Of a stretch of 64,000 nt of DNA, positions 32,315 through 40,121 are shown one piece after another (position 1 is the first letter of the stretch; each line of letters opens with the position of its first letter). The position numbers and the translations under genes are program-made. Location of the stretch: assembly GCF_014836495.1 (NCBI RefSeq), contig NZ_JACSQT010000003.1, positions 35,082 to 99,081 of the forward strand, read 5' to 3'. This DNA comes from Cytobacillus stercorigallinarum (GTDB taxonomy: Bacteria > Bacillota > Bacilli > Bacillales > Cytobacillaceae). Below the pieces are notes generated by a model, which worked only from the letters and a program-made list of their open reading frames with translations, made no database searches and was not told the DNA's origin.

Positions 32315-32352
32315 AAAATAACCCTACAACATTATATTAGCAGGGTTATTTT
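32315..32352 (-). terminator. Terminator after glutaredoxin-like gene
   Basis: AATAACCCT at 32317-32325 pairs with AGGGTTATT at 32342-32350. On the minus strand the stem is followed by TTATTTTATA. It separates the sigL-glutaredoxin pair from cggR. Confidence 0.65.
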
Positions 32353-32358
32353 TATTTT

Positions 32359-32610
32359 TCAATCATTTAACGTTTTTCCACTTAACTTCTCAGAAAGAGT
32401 GACATAATCCACTTGCCCATATTGAAGAATCTCACCATCTACTACAATAACTGGAATCATTAATCCAAAGCGTTCTGTTAGATCATCACTCGTTTCAATA
32501 TCAATGGCTTCATATTGAAATAAACAATCTTCTAGGACCATATCAATGACAAGCTCAGCTTGCTCACATAAGGGGCAATTTTTTCTTGTATACAGTTTAA
32601 CACTATGCAA
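32359..32610 (-). CDS. Glutaredoxin-like protein
   Basis: A thioredoxin-fold protein of 83 aa with the redox motif CPLC (VKLYTRKNCPLCEQAELVIDMVL) and the cis-Pro region MIPVIVVDGEI. It resembles the small glutaredoxin/NrdH-like proteins found next to sigL and cggR in other Bacillales. It starts at TTG 32610 with GGGTGGG about 7 nt upstream, 16 bp after sigL. The partner is unknown. Confidence 0.85.
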   Translation of the reverse strand: MHSVKLYTRKNCPLCEQAELVIDMVLEDCLFQYEAIDIETSDDLTERFGLMIPVIVVDGEILQYGQVDYVTLSEKLSGKTLND

Positions 32611-32626
32611 TCAACCCACCCACTCT

Positions 32627-33961
32627 CTATTCGTACCTTTTTCTTTTTGAGGAAGAAGGAATTTTTAATTGATCACGATATTTTGCTACTGTTCTTCTTG
32701 ATATTACAATACCTTTTTCCTCTTCTAGTCGCTGAACTATCACTTGATCTGAAAAAGGTTTCTTCTTATCTTCACCTTTGACCATTTCACTTATTGCGTT
32801 TTTCGCCTGCTCAGATGATGTATTCTCAAAGGACGTCGTCTTGATTGTACTAGAGAAAAAGGATCGCAATTCAATCGTTCCAAATGGTGTTTGCGCATAT
32901 TTTTCACGGACCGCCCGACTGACAGTTGATTCATGTATCTCTAACTCATCAGCGATCTCTTTCATTGTCATCGGTTGCAAATAATTTGGGCCTTTCCAGA
33001 AGAATTCAGGCTGTTTTTCTACAATTTTTAATGCTACTTTTAATAATGTTTCTTTTCTTTGTTCTATACTTCTAGCAATCCATTGAAAATCCGTTTTTTT
33101 CTCTTGTAAAAAACGATTTACATCCTGATCTCCATCTGTTTGAAACTTGCGAAAATAACCTTCATTAAAACGAATCTTTGGTAGTACATCATCATATATA
33201 CTTACAGAAAAATCCCCATCTTCCCACTGAATAACGACCTCTGGTGTAATATAAGGTGCTAACTCATTTTGGAAGGCTGCCGCTGGTCTTGGGTTTAATG
33301 TTTGCACAAGATCAAACACTGCTTGGATTTCTTTTAGTTCTACTTTCAGTTTTTTCGCAATTTCTTTCCATTTCTTTTCAGCAAAAAGAATAAAATAATC
33401 ACTAATGACTTTCTCAGCGATTTCATTATAAGGGTGAAGTCTCTCTAATTGTAACCATAGGCACTCCTGTAAGTCTCTCGCTGCTACTCCTGCTGGCTCT
33501 AAACTTTGTATCTCAATCAAAGCTTCAGTCATATCCTCTTCACTTACATTGAATTTTTCCGCAACAGCTTGTAGATCAGTTTGTAAGTAACCGTTTTCAT
33601 CTAAACAGCCAATAAGATAGGAAATGAGCTTAAATTCCATATGATTTAATTCTGCAATCGCTAACTGCGAATGTAAGTATTCTTGTAATGTTGTATGGTT
33701 TTTCGAACCGATTTGTTCAATCCAGTTTTGTTTATTGTCATCTACTTTTTGTTTCGATGGTTTCATTCGATCAAATCTCGGTTCGGCTGCTTGTGCAGGA
33801 CTCTCTTCAATTTGCATAAGGGGATTTTCTAACGCCTTACTTTCCAAAAAGGCAGATAATTCTTGTGTATTATATTGTAACAGCGCAATCGCTTGTGTAA
33901 GCTCTTGCGTCATGGTCAATTTTAATGTTTGCTGTTGCCACAACCCTGCTTTCAAGTTCAT
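32627..33961 (-). CDS. sigL: RNA polymerase sigma-54 factor SigL (RpoN)
   Basis: The alternative sigma factor for -24/-12 promoters, which needs AAA+ activators. Region I has the glutamine-rich QQQTLKLTMTQELTQAIALLQYNTQEL. The core-binding middle contains SLEPAGVAARDLQECLWLQL and LNPRPAAAF. The C-terminal HTH is TMKEIADELEIHESTVSRAVREKYAQTP, followed by FFSS and the RpoN box SRRTVAKYRD with a basic tail. The length is 444 aa. AAGGGGGG precedes ATG 33961. No sigma-54 activator gene is seen in this window. Confidence 0.96.
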   Translation of the reverse strand: MNLKAGLWQQQTLKLTMTQELTQAIALLQYNTQELSAFLESKALENPLMQIEESPAQAAEPRFDRMKPSKQKVDDNKQNWIEQIGSKNHTTLQEYLHSQLAIAELNHMEFKLISYLIGCLDENGYLQTDLQAVAEKFNVSEEDMTEALIEIQSLEPAGVAARDLQECLWLQLERLHPYNEIAEKVISDYFILFAEKKWKEIAKKLKVELKEIQAVFDLVQTLNPRPAAAFQNELAPYITPEVVIQWEDGDFSVSIYDDVLPKIRFNEGYFRKFQTDGDQDVNRFLQEKKTDFQWIARSIEQRKETLLKVALKIVEKQPEFFWKGPNYLQPMTMKEIADELEIHESTVSRAVREKYAQTPFGTIELRSFFSSTIKTTSFENTSSEQAKNAISEMVKGEDKKKPFSDQVIVQRLEEEKGIVISRRTVAKYRDQLKIPSSSKRKRYE

Positions 33962-34091
33962 TCTAATCCCCCCTTAACCCCATTCTACAATATTCATCAG
34001 AATTAGTGTATAGAAATAAATTGGTACTCACCACATAACTATTCATTTTCTAGAGTAAATATCATCAAAAAAGAAAAAGGAAGATTAATCG

Positions 34092-34211
34092 ATGGCGGAA
34101 AGACGATTTGAGATTGCAGCGGTACAGGAAGAAAAAAAAGGAAAGAAATTATGGTGGAGTAAACTATTTCAACATAAGGGAGTGTCTCTTTTGCAACATT
34201 TGTTGTTTTAA
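34092..34211 (+). CDS. Short hypothetical ORF or gene remnant
   Basis: A 39-codon reading frame (MAERRFEIAAVQEEKKGKKLWW...) preceded by AAGGAAG about 9 nt upstream. The composition, basic in the middle and hydrophobic at the end, gives no family. The last third overlaps one arm of a 13-bp inverted repeat (34185-34197), so the ORF may be a gene end created by an old insertion. The surrounding 33962-34382 holds no other gene. Confidence 0.3.
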   Translation: MAERRFEIAAVQEEKKGKKLWWSKLFQHKGVSLLQHLLF

Positions 34212-34367
34212 ATTACTTGATTAGGTTATTCCGCAAATTGGCGAGATTGTTGCATAAGGGAAAGACAATAATAAGTAATGCTTATCATATTTTATAATAA
34301 ATTAGTATTTTTGCTTATGCTGAATGATAGATATACTATTTATTGACAGAGAGGGTTGCAAAAGAGA
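34185..34367. repeat. Pair of 13-bp inverted repeats, possible mobile-element relic
   Basis: TCTCTTTTGCAAC at 34185-34197 is the exact reverse complement of GTTGCAAAAGAGA at 34355-34367. CATAAGGGA also occurs twice in direct order, at about 34173 and 34253. The ends enclose about 160 bp with no ORF, a layout like a MITE or the ends of a deleted insertion sequence. Confidence 0.4.
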
Positions 34368-34382
34368 AGGAGGGGATATTAA

Positions 34383-35159
34383 ATGGGAATTGACTTTCAT
34401 AACAAAGGAAATCGCGATACTTATACAACACGAAGAGCTGACGACTCATGGATGGAAGTAATACACAATCTCGTGCCCATCGAAAATATATCAAATGCCT
34501 TAGATGTTGGATGTGGTGGAGGTATCTATTCCAAGGCAATGGCAGACATGGGGATTGATTCCGTTACTGGTATTGATTTTTCAAAAGTTATTCTTGAAGG
34601 TGCAAAAGAAAATTGCAAAGCATACGAAAGTATTTCGTTTAAGCATGGTGATGCTTTGGAAACAGGTTTAAATGATAAGAGTTTCAACTTAGTACTTGAA
34701 AGGGCGTTGATCCATCACATTAAAGATTTAGAATCCTGTTTTAAAGAAGCATATAGAATGCTGAAAGACAACGGCTTTTATATTGTTCAAGACCGTACTC
34801 CTGATGATTGTTTGGTGAAGGGTAGTGAGAGTCATATTAGAGGATATTTCTTTGAACTTTTCCCAAGGTTAGCTAAAAAAGAGAAGAATCGCAGATATAA
34901 TAGTCAATTTGTAATTAAAAACCTTAAGGCCGCAGGATTTAAAGATATTGAAGAAGTGAAGTTGTGGGAAGTAAGAAAAGTGTATGAAAGTAAAGGGGAA
35001 TTGTTTAAAGACCTAAGTGAAAGAACAGGAAGAAGCATTTTACATGAGCTAAACGATGAAGAATTAGAACATTTAATAGATCATATTGATGAGTCAATAA
35101 CAGCAGATCATCACATAGTTGAAAAAGACAGATGGACAATTTGGAAATCAGTGAAATAG
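34383..35159 (+). CDS. Class I SAM-dependent methyltransferase
   Basis: A Rossmann-fold methyltransferase of 258 aa. Motif I is NALDVGCGGGIYSKAMADMG; the acidic residue in TGIDFS binds the ribose; the later motif is FNLVLERALIHHIKDLESCFKEAYRMLKDNGFYIVQD. The substrate cannot be read. AAGGAGGGG lies 7 nt before the ATG. It stands alone between the sigL upstream region and the riboswitch gene. Confidence 0.88.
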   Translation: MGIDFHNKGNRDTYTTRRADDSWMEVIHNLVPIENISNALDVGCGGGIYSKAMADMGIDSVTGIDFSKVILEGAKENCKAYESISFKHGDALETGLNDKSFNLVLERALIHHIKDLESCFKEAYRMLKDNGFYIVQDRTPDDCLVKGSESHIRGYFFELFPRLAKKEKNRRYNSQFVIKNLKAAGFKDIEEVKLWEVRKVYESKGELFKDLSERTGRSILHELNDEELEHLIDHIDESITADHHIVEKDRWTIWKSVK

Positions 35160-35292
35160 TTCGTTTGATGAATAAAAATGATTGCCCGCAAAAAGCCACG
35201 TTTGTTTAGTAAAAGTTCGAATGCAACGATTGTGGAAACTAAACAATTATTAGATTTTTCAGTTATTTTTCCCTTTAGTTACAAAAGGGCCT

Positions 35293-35321
35293 TTGTCGAC
35301 CACACTTTATGAATATATGAT
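35293..35321 (+). promoter_or_regulatory. Promoter of riboswitch transcript
   Basis: TTGTCG at 35293-35298 and TATGAT at 35316-35321 are 17 bp apart. The predicted start, about 35328, is right at the first base-paired nucleotides of the riboswitch, which supports both calls. Confidence 0.6.
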
Positions 35322-35330
35322 AAAATCTAT

Positions 35331-35416
35331 CATATTGGGCAAATTTTACGAAAGTAAAAGACGCAAAGCCACGGGCCTAAAGCATATATTGTCATGGCAG
35401 CCGGGTTGCAGATGTG
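35331..35416 (+). promoter_or_regulatory. Cyclic di-GMP-I riboswitch (GEMM-I)
   Basis: The sequence contains the GEMM-I core: GGGCAAA, a perfect TTTTAC/GTAAAA stem closed by a GAAA tetraloop, then GACGCAAAGCC, the tetraloop receptor GGGCCTAAAG, a second arm, and GCAGCCGGGTTGC. The outer helix forms between CATAT (35331-35335) and ATGTG (35412-35416). Riboswitches of this class bind cyclic di-GMP. It precedes a 63-codon gene by 120 nt. No clear intrinsic terminator follows; instead CCTTTCT at 35488-35494 can pair with the AGAAAGG RBS at 35521-35527, which suggests translational control. Confidence 0.9.
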
Positions 35417-35535
35417 TAAGGTGATTATTTTTCGCTTGAATCATTCTTACCTCTTTACGGACTTTCTAAAAGTCTCCTATATAAAAACCTTTCTAATTTT
35501 GCCTAAATTTCCCACAAAAAAGAAAGGCGTGTCTT

Positions 35536-35727
35536 ATGATCTATCCAACCGTACAAAGCGAAGAAACCCATTTAACCCATATTGTCAAAGACCAACACTC
35601 TTGTATATGCGGTTTCCGCTATAATGTTTTTGCTACATTTACGAGGAAAGATTTGAAGAAAATCCAATTTAGATCGAATGAAAAAATCACTTGTCCCGTA
35701 TGCAAAGCAACAGTAAATGAGGATTAA
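35536..35727 (+). CDS. Small zinc-ribbon-like protein under c-di-GMP riboswitch
   Basis: A 63-aa protein with HSCICGFRYNVF and ITCPVCKATVNED, a C-x-C plus C-x2-C arrangement that could bind one zinc ion. I do not recognise the family. AAAGG lies 8 nt before ATG 35536. Its position 120 nt after the cyclic di-GMP-I riboswitch suggests that its synthesis responds to c-di-GMP, and so to motility, biofilm or surface behaviour. A bidirectional terminator follows. Overlapping readings in this stretch (from 35394) have no RBS. Confidence 0.75.
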   Translation: MIYPTVQSEETHLTHIVKDQHSCICGFRYNVFATFTRKDLKKIQFRSNEKITCPVCKATVNED

Positions 35728-35746
35728 TAGTATACATACCAAATTT

Positions 35747-35784
35747 AAAAGCCAACCATCTCTTAATCCGAGGGTTGGCTTTTA
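35747..35784. terminator. Bidirectional terminator between convergent genes
   Basis: An 11-bp stem (AAAAGCCAACC with GGTTGGCTTTT). It separates the riboswitch-controlled gene from the convergent membrane protein gene. Confidence 0.8.
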
Positions 35785-36249
35785 TGATGAAGTTGAAAAT
35801 TTAAGGATGACAAAGCGAATCAGCCAACCAATTATGATACCAGGAATGACAGCTAACATCGGTAACCATACGGGCCCAAAAAACACGCCAAATATTGATA
35901 CCTCTGTTGAATACATCAGACCAACCGTTACAAAATACGCACAAAATACAAATGGTAAGAATGAATACTTACTCCCTTCTCCTCCAGCATCCTTATAAGC
36001 ATCCCAAATAGCGAAGAAGTATAAACAAGGATAAAACATAAGCCATCCATAGTTTGCGGCCTCAGCAGCTTGATGAACTTTACCTTGAAAGCTCAACATA
36101 ATAATTTCATTAAAATTACCCATGACATTAAATAAAATTTCTAAAACTAAAAATACAGTACCTTTAAACAATCTTCCATTTAAATATTGACCAAAACCGG
36201 GAAAAGCAATCGACCAAAACAATTTTTCAATCGGGTTATTTTTTTTCAC
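35782..36249 (-). CDS. TM2-like small integral membrane protein
   Basis: A 155-aa protein with about four hydrophobic segments. The N-terminal AFPGFGQYLNGRLFKGTVFLVLEILFN is the Gly-Gln-x-Tyr-x-Gly turn seen in TM2/DUF5683-type proteins, and YFFAIWDAYKDAGG is the matching second turn. The function is unknown. It starts at GTG 36249 with AGGGATG upstream and lies 9 bp behind the DUF3231-like gene, probably in one transcript. Confidence 0.8.
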   Translation of the reverse strand: MKKNNPIEKLFWSIAFPGFGQYLNGRLFKGTVFLVLEILFNVMGNFNEIIMLSFQGKVHQAAEAANYGWLMFYPCLYFFAIWDAYKDAGGEGSKYSFLPFVFCAYFVTVGLMYSTEVSIFGVFFGPVWLPMLAVIPGIIIGWLIRFVILKFSTSS

Positions 36250-36258
36250 AGAACATCC

Positions 36259-37272
36259 CTATTTCCTTTTCTTTTTGGAAATATTTCTATGATTTACTGA
36301 TTGAGGGGCTTGTTCAAGCCAACCGTATTTAATTAATAAACTTGCCGATTGATTGCCTAAGTCTAATGTTTCGGTCATTATCTTTGCATACATTACCGTT
36401 AAATCCCGTCTTGTAGTCGTACCTAATGCTGTCCCATAATAGCCGGACAACGTAGCAATAAACATCACTACTTGGTATAGCATTAACTTTTCTGAAAAAG
36501 GTGGTGTCGTGGAATTAAGCACTTCTGAGTCCCAAGTTGGTGAAACAGAAATGCTATCTTTAATTAAAGCATTAGCAAATTCTTGGACATTTTCATCGAA
36601 TAAATCAAGGCCTTTCCGCAAAAATTTCTTGATATCATCTGAACTAACTGTTTGACAAAGACCTAAAAACAGGGCCTTTCCTAAAGCATTTCTTTGCATA
36701 TCATTGTATACATTCATAATTTCAATGACTGATAATGCTCGCTGTTCACCTATAAAGCCACTTAAGTAACTATTTTTTTCAGCGATTTCAATTTTTTCTG
36801 GGATAGGAATAGACGGTGAGGGGTGAAAAACACCCTTATCTTGCTGCAATTTAATCGCGTTTCTATATAATTGTGAACATTTTTTTAATGCCTTTGAGAA
36901 AATTTGGTCCACATCTTCATGAATCGCAATAGCTAATGCAGTTCCATAACCAATCATGCCATAACGGGTCATATCATGCATATACGCAAGGATAAATACA
37001 TCTGAGTAAAGCTTTGGAGCAGTTACATTGACATCTTCTTCTTCACTAAAGGCTTTCGGCAATGGATGGTTGTTCTTATTGTAGATCGTCGTTATATCAA
37101 AAATAATTTCATCACACATCTCGATAGCCGTCTCAATAAATTCCTTAATATCGCCTTTATCAGCTTTTTCATAAAAATACTGCAGGACGCATTTATACAT
37201 TTTATTATTCATATAGGCATTCCATAGCTGCGCTAACTCAGATGCCGTTAACCTTTGATCTTTCTCCGCCAT
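36259..37272 (-). CDS. DUF3231-like protein with internal duplication
   Basis: A 337-aa helical protein resembling DUF3231 members of Bacillus, whose function is unknown. Two halves repeat the same plan. The first is LTASELAQLWNAYMNN... through GYGTALAIAIHEDVDQIFSKALKKCSQL; the second is LSVIEIMNVYNDMQRN... through GYYGTALGTTTRRDLTVMYAKIMTETLDL. Each half spans about 150 residues, so the protein is a tandem duplication of one four-helix-like unit. GGGAGGG precedes ATG 37272. It is cotranscribed with the TM2-like gene. No active-site pattern is evident. Confidence 0.78.
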   Translation of the reverse strand: MAEKDQRLTASELAQLWNAYMNNKMYKCVLQYFYEKADKGDIKEFIETAIEMCDEIIFDITTIYNKNNHPLPKAFSEEEDVNVTAPKLYSDVFILAYMHDMTRYGMIGYGTALAIAIHEDVDQIFSKALKKCSQLYRNAIKLQQDKGVFHPSPSIPIPEKIEIAEKNSYLSGFIGEQRALSVIEIMNVYNDMQRNALGKALFLGLCQTVSSDDIKKFLRKGLDLFDENVQEFANALIKDSISVSPTWDSEVLNSTTPPFSEKLMLYQVVMFIATLSGYYGTALGTTTRRDLTVMYAKIMTETLDLGNQSASLLIKYGWLEQAPQSVNHRNISKKKRK

Positions 37273-37624
37273 ATTAACCCTCCCACTGAAAGATTATCTT
37301 TAGCGTGTCCTTAACCTCAAGGAAACATTCCCAGTTTTTTTTACATTCACATGCAATTAAATTTTTCAGGATCTATCATCTTTCCGTAACGTAATTTTTA
37401 TTTCAAAAAACCGCAGGATTATCGGCTCTTTTTTTAATCCATCTTTTGTTAATTAATTTGATTAATATTTATTTTGAAGAAGTTAACATTCCAGTAATTA
37501 TTGTAGACTTTCTCCCTAGAGCCTTTTGTCACCTTTTCAGTGTTTCTAATAGATATTGCTTCCTTTGCATACTTTTCATTTATATAATACTTTTAATAAA
37601 GGGAGAAGTTGAGGTGTAGAACAG
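37273..37624. other. Intergenic region, divergent promoters expected
   Basis: About 350 AT-rich bases between the divergent DUF3231-like gene and a small hypothetical gene. I see no ORF, RNA or convincing repeat. It should carry the promoters of both neighbours, but no clear consensus pair was found. Confidence 0.4.
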
Positions 37625-37879
37625 ATGAAATATCTTCAAGAAAAAATGCATTTATTAGGAGAAAGACACTCAAATGTATACATAATTAAAACTCCAGATG
37701 AAAAATATATTGTCTCTATTCCTGATCTCCATTGGTCAGCACAAATAGGTTGTTTAGATGAATTCCAACAAAAAGTAGAATACCTCGATGACTCACTCTC
37801 ATTTCATCTTTATGAAGGAAATTCATACGAGTTAGCCTATAGACTGTCAAAACTTACTGAATTAAAACTACTTCGTTAA
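37625..37879 (+). CDS. Small hypothetical protein
   Basis: An 84-aa soluble protein (MKYLQEKMHLLGERHSNVYIIKTPDEKYIVSIPDLHWSAQ...) with no recognised family. GAGGTG lies about 9 nt before ATG 37625. The C-terminal part is rich in Leu, Glu and Lys. It is the last supported host gene of normal size before the integrated element. Confidence 0.6.
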   Translation: MKYLQEKMHLLGERHSNVYIIKTPDEKYIVSIPDLHWSAQIGCLDEFQQKVEYLDDSLSFHLYEGNSYELAYRLSKLTELKLLR

Positions 37880-37960
37880 ACTTCGGATTAAAATGTTTTT
37901 TTATTCTTCATACATAGAAATTTATTTAGTAAACAAACTAATTAGAAAAACTTGCTGTAG

Positions 37961-38134
37961 GTGATTATCTTCTTCTATTCAAATGAAATATTCGGAATGC
38001 TCATTTTCGGGGGATTGTTAGCCCCAACGTCATTGTTCTTTTTTAAAAAAATTCATTATGGCATAGTCATAGCAGCCATGTACATAAATATTATAGTTGT
38101 CATGTTTCTTTTCAGCGTTTTTATAGATTTATGA
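37961..38134 (+). CDS. Possible small hydrophobic protein
   Basis: A 57-codon frame with two hydrophobic stretches (FGMLIFGGLLAPTSLFFF and GIVIAAMYINIIVVMFLFSVFI) joined by a short basic turn, as expected for a two-helix membrane peptide. The frame opens right after an in-frame stop with GTG 37961, but the RBS is poor. It could be a real small gene or a decayed one. Confidence 0.3.
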   Translation: MIIFFYSNEIFGMLIFGGLLAPTSLFFFKKIHYGIVIAAMYINIIVVMFLFSVFIDL

Positions 38135-38575
38135 GCAGGTCCTTTTTATGAAGCATAATTGATGGCATCCAAGCATTATAATGATTGAACATAAAATAAA
38201 TGATTATATTGTTCACCAACCAATTATCCCTTTCGACAGGGCCTGCTCACGCTCACATACTTTTCTTTTGGAGAAATTTTCTTAAATTGCTGATTACCCT
38301 TTAGTCATTATAAAATCGCCTATTATATTCTCTATTGAAGAGTCACTGCTTGGCTCTTCTTTTTTGTTGCGAATAATGATGTATATCGAGAGCTAATAAG
38401 AGGCGTTTTTTAGAAGAACTTCTTAAATAGTAGAATATTAAGAATAATTCAAGAGTACATTGATTCATGTACATCCGATTAAGGCAAATAAAATAGGCGT
38501 TTTTTATTCATTGCCGGACAAAAGTCGGGCAAAAAAATAAAAAACGCCTACAATCTCTTATATCATCACTTTTAG
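38135..38575. other. Intergenic region next to left attachment site
   Basis: About 440 bases without a supported gene. TGAGCAGG at about 38131 is repeated in inverted form (CCTGCTCA) near 38243. A strong terminator lies at 38337-38365. A small RNA ending at that terminator is possible, but no promoter was identified. Confidence 0.35.
38337..38365 (+). terminator. Orphan intrinsic terminator
   Basis: GAAGAGTCA pairs with TGGCTCTTC (one wobble) around CTGCT and is followed by TTTTTT. The nearest plus-strand ORF ends 200 nt upstream, so it may end a longer 3' UTR or a small RNA. Confidence 0.75.
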
Positions 38576-38635
38576 CGCCCTCGGAGGGAATCGAACCCCC
38601 ATTTTAAGAACCGGAATCTTACGTGCTATCCGTTG
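38576..38635 (-). repeat. Left attachment site (partial tRNA-Arg copy)
   Basis: A 60-bp exact copy of 55484-55543, comprising the 3' 59 nt of tRNA-Arg(CCG). It diverges at the position matching D-stem base 12 of the tRNA. It cannot form a tRNA because the 5' acceptor strand is missing. It marks the left boundary of an integrated element of about 16.9 kb. Confidence 0.93.
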
Positions 38636-38788
38636 TCGGCTTCAGTGGGAAAACCTTCGTGAAACGTTGGTATCATTGATTTTGCTTGAAATTTTAGAAA
38701 AACCACTGTGCAATACTTCGCACAATCACGAACCTAATTTACTCAATAATACCAAAGAGCAAAATAAGTGTAAAGAAATTCTTTCCTT

Positions 38789-39241
38789 CTAAACCTTTTG
38801 AAACCGATATCCAGAGGAATGTCTCTTTCCGTTTTTCACATATCGTCTTAGAGTACCGTCTTTTATATTTAATTTTCTACTTGCTTCCGCAATCGAATCA
38901 AATTTTATTTTTTCATTATTATTAATCGCAAATATGCTTTGTTTCTGTTTTTCATTAGCGATTCTACGATTTTCTTCTGCTGTAATAACACAACAGTTAT
39001 TCAAACTGTAAACTGACCTTCCACTTTTGTCTTTATCAAGCTGATACCCTTTCAGATATAGTAAATGACCATTCCTCATGTTATCAATATCTTCAACGAA
39101 ATTCCAAAAGTCACGCCAACGTTCACATACTCTTATACCTTTGCCACCATAGAATTTGTATTTAACATGATTTGGGTTATAGCACCTATCCATCATAGAC
39201 TTCCACCTATTATAAAGCTTATGTTTGTGTCTTTTTTTCAT
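38789..39241 (-). CDS. NUMOD-containing homing-endonuclease-like protein
   Basis: 150 aa. The N-terminal half (LYNRWKSMMDRCYNPNHVKYKFYGGKGIRVCERWRDFWNFVEDI) is the pattern of small phage proteins with HNH/AP2-like nuclease modules. The C-terminal part (KFDSIAEASRKLNIKDGTLRRYVKNGKRHSSGYRF) looks like a NUMOD1 DNA-binding module found in homing endonucleases. GAGGTG lies 8 nt before ATG 39241. It lies at the left end of the element, about 150 bp from the attachment site. Whether it still cuts DNA cannot be told, since no full HNH triad was located. Confidence 0.65.
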   Translation of the reverse strand: MKKRHKHKLYNRWKSMMDRCYNPNHVKYKFYGGKGIRVCERWRDFWNFVEDIDNMRNGHLLYLKGYQLDKDKSGRSVYSLNNCCVITAEENRRIANEKQKQSIFAINNNEKIKFDSIAEASRKLNIKDGTLRRYVKNGKRHSSGYRFQKV

Positions 39242-39442
39242 TATTAAATCACCTCAACAGTATTGTATTGAGGACGATCTCATGTGTAAGGCTAGCTAAA
39301 CCAGTTAATTTTTGAATATTAATATTCAACGAACTAATGTTTAAATATTAAAATTATTCAATATTTTCCTTAATTGTTAAAGGGTTTTGTTTCCTTAGTG
39401 TGGTAATGATATTATCAAAAACATTTAGGAAGGAATGCCTTA

Positions 39443-39949
39443 ATGAAAGAAATACTTCGGAATATGGATGATTTTAAAATTATCGAAATGTATCGTGATG
39501 TATTGGTCGAAATGAAAAGTAGAAATCTTATACGTTCCAGCAATTTGATAGGGGATTGGGGTGAAAGGTTAGCGATAAATTTTTATAATGAAAGTCCACA
39601 ATTACCAAATTTAGAAGCAGTTCGTGTTGGAACAAAAAATGTGGATGCTATCAGTAGGGAATTTGAGCGTTACTCCATTAAAACAACTACAACTAAAATG
39701 ACTGGGGTTTTTAACGGATTAAATGACGTTAATTCTGAACAACCACAGAAGCAAAAATTTGAGTATGTAATCATCGTTATGCTAAATAAAGATTTATCAT
39801 TAAAAGCCATATATGAGTTGGATTGGGAAAATTTCTTGACGCTGAAGAAATGGAATAAATCGAAAAAAACTTGGTATTTGAGCATTTCAAATGAGCTCAA
39901 AAGAAAATCAAAAGTATTGTATGATAATGAATCAAATTTAACCATATAA
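39443..39949 (+). CDS. PD-(D/E)XK nuclease-like protein (DUF6998-like)
   Basis: A 168-aa protein. After a short helical N-terminus comes SSNLIGDWGERLAINFYN (conserved Glu). Next is RVGTKNVDAISREFERYSIKTTTTK, where Asp, then Ser-Ile-Lys, form a D...(x)xK pattern of restriction-like nucleases. The second half is a beta-rich region with FEYVIIVMLNKDLSLKAIYELDW. This matches proteins annotated with a DUF6998-type domain, which is recollection rather than a search. AGGAAGG precedes ATG 39443. It could be a defence nuclease or a solitary restriction-like protein. Confidence 0.6.
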   Translation: MKEILRNMDDFKIIEMYRDVLVEMKSRNLIRSSNLIGDWGERLAINFYNESPQLPNLEAVRVGTKNVDAISREFERYSIKTTTTKMTGVFNGLNDVNSEQPQKQKFEYVIIVMLNKDLSLKAIYELDWENFLTLKKWNKSKKTWYLSISNELKRKSKVLYDNESNLTI

Positions 39950-39999
39950 AGTCTCATTATACATAGATCAGGACTTAAAAATAACCAAAAAAATAAGAA

Positions 40000-40021
40000 G
40001 GGAGTTCCCTTGGGAACTTCC
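40000..40021 (+). terminator. Hairpin after nuclease-like gene
   Basis: GGGAGTTCCC pairs with GGGAACTTCC (one wobble) across a TT turn. No T-run follows, so it may be an operator or a weak terminator between two plus-strand genes. Confidence 0.4.
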
Positions 40022-40121
40022 TAGTAAAATGAGAATTTTATTATTAAAAGTTAAATATAGAAGAATTAACAAAAGAAAAAAATGGTAAAATGAAATAACC
40101 AGAAATTTTTGGAGGAAATTA

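Noticed and set aside
35394..35624. 76-aa ORF starting inside the riboswitch
   Set aside because: It begins within the aptamer, has no RBS, and overlaps the better-supported gene at 35536.
38577..38635. Second tRNA-Arg gene
   Set aside because: The copy lacks the 5' acceptor strand and part of the D arm, so it cannot fold; it is the attachment-site duplicate.
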